This document shows positions 6,806 to 10,948 of a DNA stretch of 10,948 nucleotides, piece by piece. Positions within the stretch are counted from its first letter, which is position 1; every line of letters begins with the position of its first letter. The DNA is taken from the NCBI GenBank assembly GCA_902494935.1, contig CABUVH010000052.1, positions 1-10,948 on the forward strand, given 5' to 3'. This stretch comes from an uncultured Collinsella sp. GTDB taxonomy: Bacteria; Actinomycetota; Coriobacteriia; Coriobacteriales; Coriobacteriaceae. The position numbers and the translations under genes were made by a program. The notes under the pieces were generated by a model. That model was not told the origin of the DNA and did no database searches. It saw only the letters and a program-made list of their open reading frames with translations.

Positions 6806-7636
6806 TTAGGCCTCGTCGGTCTCGTGCGGGGTAATGGCCTCGACGGCAGAGACTGCCTTGGGCAACATGCCATCGGGCAGCGCGGTCTCGACCTCGCCCT
6901 TATCGCAGGCCTCGGCGAGTGCCGGATTAATGGGAAGCTGGCCCAAGATGTCGAGGTTATAGCGATCTGCGACCTCGGGGAGCTTGCTTTTGCCAAAGAC
7001 CTCGATCTTCTTGCCGCAGTCGGGGCACTCGATATAGCTCATGTTCTCGACAATGCCCAGAATGGGGACGTTCATCTTCTCGGCCATGTTGACCGCCTTG
7101 GCGACGATCATCGAGACCAGATCCTGCGGGCTCGTGACGATGACGATGCCGTCGACGGGCAGCGACTGGAAGACGGTGAGCGCGACATCGCCTGTTCCCG
7201 GAGGCATGTCGACCAGCAGGTAGTCGATGGGGCCCCACGAGGTCTCGCTCCAGAACTGCCTAATGGCGCCCGCGATGACCGGACCGCGCCAAAGGACGGG
7301 GTCGGTCTCGTTTTGGAGCAGAAGGTTGGAGCTCATGACCTTGACGCCGTGCTCGGAGATTTCAGGCAGCATGAGGTTGCCAAGGGCATGGACGTGGCGT
7401 CCGCTCATACCGAACATCTTGGGGATAGAGGGACCGGTGATGTCGGCATCGAGGACGCCGACCTTGTGGCCGTGACGGGCAAGCTCGGTGGCGATGGCAC
7501 CGGTGACAAACGACTTGCCGACACCGCCCTTGCCGGAAAGCACGGCGATGACGCGTTTGACCTCGGACAGCGTGTTCTCCTCAAATTGCGACGGCGACGT
7601 TTGTCCGCCGGCGGCCTGTGCGTGCTCGCAACCCAT
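6806..7636 (-). CDS. mrp: Mrp/Nbp35-type Fe-S cluster carrier ATPase
   Basis: P-loop ATPase that in this family binds and delivers Fe-S clusters to apoproteins. The 276 residues contain the deviant Walker A GKGGVGKS (35-42), DADITGPSIP (63-72), the Walker B/switch region VDMPPGTGD (142-150), SPQDLVSMIVAKAVNMA, and the ENMSYIECPDCG block with Cys204 and Cys207, the CxxC pair that bridges a cluster across the dimer. There is no N-terminal MIP18/DUF59 domain, so it is the short form. The N-terminus has one Cys (Cys3). An in-frame start at 7693 was rejected: ATG at 7636 has AAGGAG (7648-7643) six bases upstream, and the promoter -10 at 7692-7697 overlaps the longer start. It is the first gene of the minus-strand group, and its stop abuts the GTG of the HI0933 gene. 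Confidence 0.93.
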   Translation of the reverse strand: MGCEHAQAAGGQTSPSQFEENTLSEVKRVIAVLSGKGGVGKSFVTGAIATELARHGHKVGVLDADITGPSIPKMFGMSGRHVHALGNLMLPEISEHGVKVMSSNLLLQNETDPVLWRGPVIAGAIRQFWSETSWGPIDYLLVDMPPGTGDVALTVFQSLPVDGIVIVTSPQDLVSMIVAKAVNMAEKMNVPILGIVENMSYIECPDCGKKIEVFGKSKLPEVADRYNLDILGQLPINPALAEACDKGEVETALPDGMLPKAVSAVEAITPHETDEA

Positions 7637-7658
7637 GTATGACTCCTTTGTATATGTT

Positions 7659-7672
7659 GGGGCCGGAGCCCC
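7659..7672 (-). other. Small hairpin in the mrp leader
   Basis: GGGGC and GCCCC (7659-7663 and 7668-7672) form a 5-bp GC stem with a 4-base loop about ten bases upstream of the mrp ribosome binding site. No T-run follows on either strand, so it is not an intrinsic terminator. It could stabilise the 5' end of the message or mean nothing. I saw no convincing terminator for the upstream LTA-synthase-like gene in 7637-7781, so that gene may read through into mrp. Confidence 0.35.
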
Positions 7673-7691
7673 GTGATGTGACACGAGCGTC

Positions 7692-7721
7692 ATTGTACCC
7701 TCGTTTGCGAGCGGGAGTCAT
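7692..7721 (-). promoter_or_regulatory. Putative promoter of the mrp-flavoprotein operon
   Basis: On the minus strand a TACAAT -10 (7697-7692) is preceded, 18 bases upstream, by ATGACT (7721-7716), a 4/6 match to the -35 consensus. Transcription would start near 7685, leaving a leader of about 48 bases before the ATG at 7636. A short inverted repeat (CTCG/CGAG around TTTG, 7702-7713) lies in the spacer and could be an operator or chance. Confidence 0.5.
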
Positions 7722-7781
7722 TTGCGATGCATTTGGGCCGAGCGTGCTTGCAATACGATGGGTCCAAGCGAATGGGCGGGC

Positions 7782-9935
7782 TTACTGAACTTTGCTGGCG
7801 AACTCGAGGTATTGCATGCGCTGCAGCTTGTCGATCGTCGAGGCGTATGGGCTGTCTTCAGATTCCAAGTCGTAGCGCAGCCCGTCGGCACCAAGGTAGC
7901 CGGCGACATTGATGGTGGGCACATCTGACCTTGTTGCAAGCAGAGCCTTTTGATAGTCGGTGAGCGGGGCGCCGATCTTATTAAGGGTAATGGCTGCAAT
8001 CTCGTTTGCCCCGACGGTGTCGTAGACGTTGAGCTCGGTATTGCCGGCGATTTCATAGTTAGCCCAGACAAAATATGTCGACTGATAGATACGGAAAGCG
8101 TGGCTTGCCGTATCTTCCTGGGGGTACAGCTCGTCGTTGAGAGTCGTTGCGGCGCTCGGCTGATGGTCGCCAAAAAAGACAAGGACAACCGGTCTGCCGA
8201 TATTGCGGAGCTCGTTGATAAAGTACTCGAGGTCCCGGTCGGATGCGTTGATGCAGGTAAGATAGGTGTTGAGCGCGCTATTGGCACCCTCGCTGGCTCC
8301 CTCAACCCAATAGTTTGTCAGCTCCTCGGCGGGAACGGTGCCATAGTCGTAGCCGCCGTGATTTTGCATCGTGACGTCAAAGATGAACTGCGGGGCTTCG
8401 TCGGTTCTAAGCAGGTCGAGTATCTTGTCGTAGGTGACGTAGTCGCATACGCCGGCATGGTAATAGGACGCACCTTCGAAATCGCCGATTGAAAGAAAGT
8501 CTCCAAAGCCCAGCTGCTGATAGATTTTATCTCGATGGTAGTTGACGGGGTTTTGCGGGTGCATAGCCGTAGCGGTATACCCAAGCTCTTTAAGGTCCTT
8601 TGCCAGGCTGTTGACGCCATTCATCTGATACAGCTGATAGGGGATTTTGCCCAATCCAACAAAGGCCGTTGTCGCTCCGGTCAAAAATTCGAATTCGGAG
8701 TTCGCCGTTCCGCCACCGGCGACCGAAGCGAGCATGGTGCCGCGAACAAGTGTGTCGGGAAGCGAGTTGTAGAATGCGGGGCCGGTGTACCCGGCCGCCT
8801 GGAGCTGCTCAAAGCACGAAAGGTCGCTAAAACTCTCATTCATGACGGCAACAATCGTCGGCTTGATTTCATTGAACTGGGCAACGGCCGCCGCGCGCTG
8901 CTCGCTCGAGCCATACGTGCTGTCGTAGGTGGCGGCGAGCTCCTGCTCGATGCTCTGCGCCTCATCGGGCGTATAGTCTTCGGGCTTCTCAATGGGCAAC
9001 TCGTTGACCATTTCGGTGAACGAAGTGATAAAACCCTGAGACGCATACGTGGTGATGGGCTGCCAACGGTCAAATCCAAAATTCAGCGCCTGCTCCAAGT
9101 CGATGCTGGAAAAGCCCGAGAGCCCCACAACGGTCACTAGCAGAAAAGCGCAGAGGTTAGCGGCGATTGCGGGGAAGACATGGGTGGGCGTACGGAGCTT
9201 TCTCGGTCGGATAAGCGAAAGAAGCCCCAGGGAAATCTCCAGCAGGGCTAGAGAGGTTACGATTCCGGCGGTAAAGGTAAACTCGTATCCCTCGCTCACT
9301 TCCATTGCGGTGCCAAGGGCCAAGATATCGCTTGGCAGGATGGCCTCGCCTTTAAACGTTATGACGAAGTGCTCGGCAATGCCAAGGATGCAACAGGCGA
9401 CGGGCACGAGGGCCATGACGCCTCCATGACGCTGTCCCAGCAAATAAAGGGAGAGCAGAACCGTCGCGAGCAGCCCGACGGAAAACCCGAATGAGTTGGC
9501 GGGAATGCGATAGAACGTTTCGTTACAGGCAATTTCGAGTGAAACGAACGAGAGCGCTGAAACAGCGGCGATGACAAGGATGTCACGGCAAATACAGGCA
9601 ACCGTTCCCGTCGCAAGATCGGTTTGGTCGATAAGTCCCGAAACCAAGGGCTCGACAAGAAGTATGACGGCGGTAGCACCGAGCGCCGAATAAGAAAGGA
9701 CCCATAGGGAATTGTCCTCATTTACGAGCAATTGATTCGTAATCCATGCAGCTACCATGCCGAGCGGGATGAGGAGCGTCGCGCACCAAAAGACGCGGGC
9801 AATGGGCGGCTTTTCATTGTGTTTGATTGAAAAATACACGCGCACGACGACGGTGGCCACGATAAGGACGGCGATGAATATGGGCAGATTGGCCATGTCG
9901 CTCGAAGTGATTTCAAGGGGGATATCTTCGGTCAT
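7782..9935 (-). CDS. LTA synthase / phosphoglycerol transferase family membrane protein
   Basis: Predicted membrane enzyme of the alkaline phosphatase superfamily that transfers glycerol-phosphate-type head groups to a glycolipid or polymer outside the cell; the exact substrate is not readable from sequence. The 717 residues have about eight hydrophobic segments (about 17-35, 47-69, 78-98, 116-136, 149-167, 172-193, 222-243, 254-274), an extended linker (275-355) and a C-terminal sulfatase-type domain (about 358-660). Likely metal and catalytic residues: Glu367 in MNESFSD, the nucleophile Thr410 in GGGTANSEFEF, His526 in MQNHGG, and Asp590-His591 in FFGDHQP. The FKGEAILPSDILALGTA block (194-210) is typical of the family. 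ATG at 9935 is preferred to 10010 because AGAGGA (9947-9942) lies six bases before it and the upstream 25 codons look non-coding. It is divergent from uvrA. Confidence 0.9.
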   Translation of the reverse strand: MTEDIPLEITSSDMANLPIFIAVLIVATVVVRVYFSIKHNEKPPIARVFWCATLLIPLGMVAAWITNQLLVNEDNSLWVLSYSALGATAVILLVEPLVSGLIDQTDLATGTVACICRDILVIAAVSALSFVSLEIACNETFYRIPANSFGFSVGLLATVLLSLYLLGQRHGGVMALVPVACCILGIAEHFVITFKGEAILPSDILALGTAMEVSEGYEFTFTAGIVTSLALLEISLGLLSLIRPRKLRTPTHVFPAIAANLCAFLLVTVVGLSGFSSIDLEQALNFGFDRWQPITTYASQGFITSFTEMVNELPIEKPEDYTPDEAQSIEQELAATYDSTYGSSEQRAAAVAQFNEIKPTIVAVMNESFSDLSCFEQLQAAGYTGPAFYNSLPDTLVRGTMLASVAGGGTANSEFEFLTGATTAFVGLGKIPYQLYQMNGVNSLAKDLKELGYTATAMHPQNPVNYHRDKIYQQLGFGDFLSIGDFEGASYYHAGVCDYVTYDKILDLLRTDEAPQFIFDVTMQNHGGYDYGTVPAEELTNYWVEGASEGANSALNTYLTCINASDRDLEYFINELRNIGRPVVLVFFGDHQPSAATTLNDELYPQEDTASHAFRIYQSTYFVWANYEIAGNTELNVYDTVGANEIAAITLNKIGAPLTDYQKALLATRSDVPTINVAGYLGADGLRYDLESEDSPYASTIDKLQRMQYLEFASKVQ

Positions 9936-9947
9936 GGACGTTCCTCT

Positions 9948-9985
9948 GTTACAGCAAATTAAGTTCAGTAGTAGATTACTGTAAC
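9948..9985 (-). promoter_or_regulatory. Inverted repeat in the upstream region of the LTA-synthase-like gene
   Basis: GTTACAG (9948-9954) and CTGTAAC (9979-9985) are perfect 7-bp inverted arms separated by 24 bases of AT-rich sequence, with a partly related TTCAGTA (9964-9970) between them. The arms are 31 bases apart, near three helical turns, which would suit two bound regulator half-sites. The element sits immediately upstream of the ribosome binding site. I could not find a good -35/-10 pair: TACAGT inside the distal arm is a weak -10 candidate. Confidence 0.4.
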
Positions 9986-10053
9986 CTTTCCACGACATTT
10001 CGAGAAACAAAGCACCCGATACGCAAAGCTAAAGGTCTGCGAATCTTGTATTA

Positions 10054-10067
10054 CGAACATCTGTGCG
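10054..10067 (+). promoter_or_regulatory. LexA/DinR (SOS) box upstream of uvrA
   Basis: CGAACATCTGTGCG matches nine of the ten fixed bases of the Gram-positive/actinobacterial LexA operator core CGAAC-N4-GTTCG; the only mismatch is G for T in the right half. It lies 62 bases before the uvrA ATG in the divergent intergenic region. uvrA is a standard SOS regulon member, so LexA repression with induction by DNA damage is the likely mode. Binding is inferred, not shown. Confidence 0.7.
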
Positions 10068-10085
10068 CGTCGAGTGCGCTAAACT

Positions 10086-10106
10086 CATCGACAGTATGAT
10101 TCGATG
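10086..10106 (+). promoter_or_regulatory. Possible uvrA -10 box inside an inverted repeat
   Basis: TATGAT (10095-10100) matches five of six bases of the -10 consensus. It lies in the loop of a perfect 6-bp inverted repeat, CATCGA (10086-10091) and TCGATG (10101-10106). No good -35 is visible at 16-18 bases. If used, transcription would start near 10107, just before the ribosome binding sites AGGAGG (10111-10116) and AAGGAG (10118-10123). Confidence 0.35.
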
Positions 10107-10128
10107 CAATAGGAGGCAAGGAGCTTCC

Positions 10129-10948
10129 ATGTCTGATTCTTCTATCGTTATTCGCGGCGCTCGTGAGCACAACCTCCGTGATATCGATGTTTCCATTCCG
10201 CGTGACCAACTCGTGGTCATTACCGGTCTTTCTGGCTCGGGCAAGAGTTCGCTGGCATTTGACACTATCTATGCCGAGGGCCAGCGTCGATACGTCGAGA
10301 GTCTTTCGAGCTATGCGCGCCAGTTCTTGGGCCAGATGGACAAACCCGACTTGGATTCAATCGACGGCCTTTCGCCGGCGGTGTCGATCGACCAAAAGAC
10401 GACGTCTAAAAACCCTCGCTCGACGGTTGGCACCGTAACCGAGATTTATGACTATCTGCGCCTGCTGTTCGCCCGTGTGGGCACCCCGCACTGTCCCGAA
10501 TGCGGCCGCGTCATTGAGCGCCAGACGACCGACCAGGTTGCCGACAAAGTCTTGGCGGCGGGGGAGGGTCGCCGCGCGTTTGTGCTGGCACCGGTGGTGC
10601 GCGGGCGAAAAGGCGAGTACACCAAACTGTTTGAGGACCTTCGCGCCGAGGGCTTTAGCCGCGTGCGTGTCGACGGCGAAGTGCGCTCGCTCGATGATCC
10701 GATCGATCTGGACAAGAAGTTCAAACACGATATCGAGGTCGTAGTCGACCGCATCGTGATCCGTGAGAATTCTCTGGGCCGTATCGCCGAGTCTGTTGAA
10801 CAGGCGACTGCCTTGGCGCACGGTAATGTGAACGTATACATGCTGCCCGATCGCGACGCTCCCGAGGGGACCGAGGGCGAGCTACTGGAGTATTCGTTGG
10901 CTCTGGCATGCCCGGAGCACGGGCACTCCATCGACGACCTACAACCCC
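10129..10948 (+). CDS. uvrA: Excinuclease ABC subunit A, N-terminal part (runs off the window)
   Basis: Damage-recognition ATPase of nucleotide excision repair; its dimer finds lesions and loads UvrB. The first 273 residues are present, open to the last base, out of roughly 950 expected. Seen: IRGAREHNLRDIDV, Walker A GLSGSGKS (33-40), AFDTIYAEGQRRYVESLS, the SIDQKTTSKNPRSTVGTVTE block, the first zinc-ligand pair CPEC (Cys122, Cys125), and, near the right edge, Cys261 and His264 in CPEHG, a CxxH pair where E. coli has CxxC. ATG at 10129 follows AAGGAG (10118-10123) by five bases, with a second purine-rich AGGAGG just upstream. An SOS-box-like site lies upstream, and the gene is divergent from the LTA-synthase-like gene. 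Confidence 0.97.
   Translation, partial: MSDSSIVIRGAREHNLRDIDVSIPRDQLVVITGLSGSGKSSLAFDTIYAEGQRRYVESLSSYARQFLGQMDKPDLDSIDGLSPAVSIDQKTTSKNPRSTVGTVTEIYDYLRLLFARVGTPHCPECGRVIERQTTDQVADKVLAAGEGRRAFVLAPVVRGRKGEYTKLFEDLRAEGFSRVRVDGEVRSLDDPIDLDKKFKHDIEVVVDRIVIRENSLGRIAESVEQATALAHGNVNVYMLPDRDAPEGTEGELLEYSLALACPEHGHSIDDLQP

Noticed and set aside
6824..7642. Long plus-strand reading frame (272 codons) opposite mrp.
   Set aside because: It is the antisense shadow of a clear Mrp ATPase with all motifs, has an Asp/Gly/Leu-biased composition and no ribosome binding site.
7637..7693. Upstream start of mrp giving 19 extra residues.
   Set aside because: The -10 box overlaps this start, and AAGGAG lies six bases before ATG 7636.
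9936..10010. 25-codon upstream extension of the LTA-synthase-like protein.
   Set aside because: It crosses the inverted repeat and lacks a ribosome binding site, while ATG at 9935 has AGAGGA at proper spacing.
1..10948. Search for tRNA genes, CRISPR arrays, insertion sequences, attachment sites, phage or toxin-antitoxin genes.
   Set aside because: No cloverleaf, repeat-spacer pattern, transposase-like frame, terminal inverted repeat with target duplication, or small paired genes were visible; intergenic gaps are short.

Overview
The window reads as an ordinary chromosomal stretch of a moderately GC-rich Gram-positive bacterium, most likely an actinomycete of the class Coriobacteriia (Collinsella-like). 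That placement is inference. It rests on the coaE/uvrB/uvrA neighbourhood, which is an actinobacterial arrangement, on a CxxH instead of CxxC zinc-ligand pair in UvrA, on strong AAGGAG-type ribosome binding sites, and on a lipoteichoic-acid-synthase-like gene.

Layout: (1) 1-114 holds the 3' tail of a 5S rRNA and a strong rrn terminator. (2) 241-3748, plus strand, is a compact run of coaE (dephospho-CoA kinase), a membrane-anchored GH23 lytic transglycosylase and uvrB, closed by a hairpin at 3754-3785 that is probably shared with the convergent genes. (3) 3814-7636, minus strand, is an apparent operon read from right to left: an Mrp/Nbp35-type Fe-S carrier ATPase, an HI0933-family flavoprotein whose GTG start directly abuts the mrp stop, and a COG2509-type FAD-dependent protein preceded by a terminator-like hairpin. 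(4) 7782-9935, minus strand, is a polytopic LTA-synthase/phosphoglycerol-transferase-family protein. (5) 10129-10948, plus strand, is the 5' part of uvrA, with a LexA/SOS-box-like site in the divergent intergenic region.

Functionally, uvrA and uvrB encode two of the three subunits of nucleotide excision repair. CoaE makes coenzyme A. The transglycosylase and the LTA-synthase-like protein act on the cell envelope. The mrp/flavoprotein cluster suggests Fe-S and flavin redox housekeeping of unknown substrate. No intergenic gap exceeds 300 bases. I saw no tRNA, CRISPR array, insertion sequence, phage gene or obvious novel defence system. The most interesting points are regulatory (SOS box, inverted repeats, a hairpin inside the flavoprotein operon) and structural oddities in the HI0933 and CoaE proteins.
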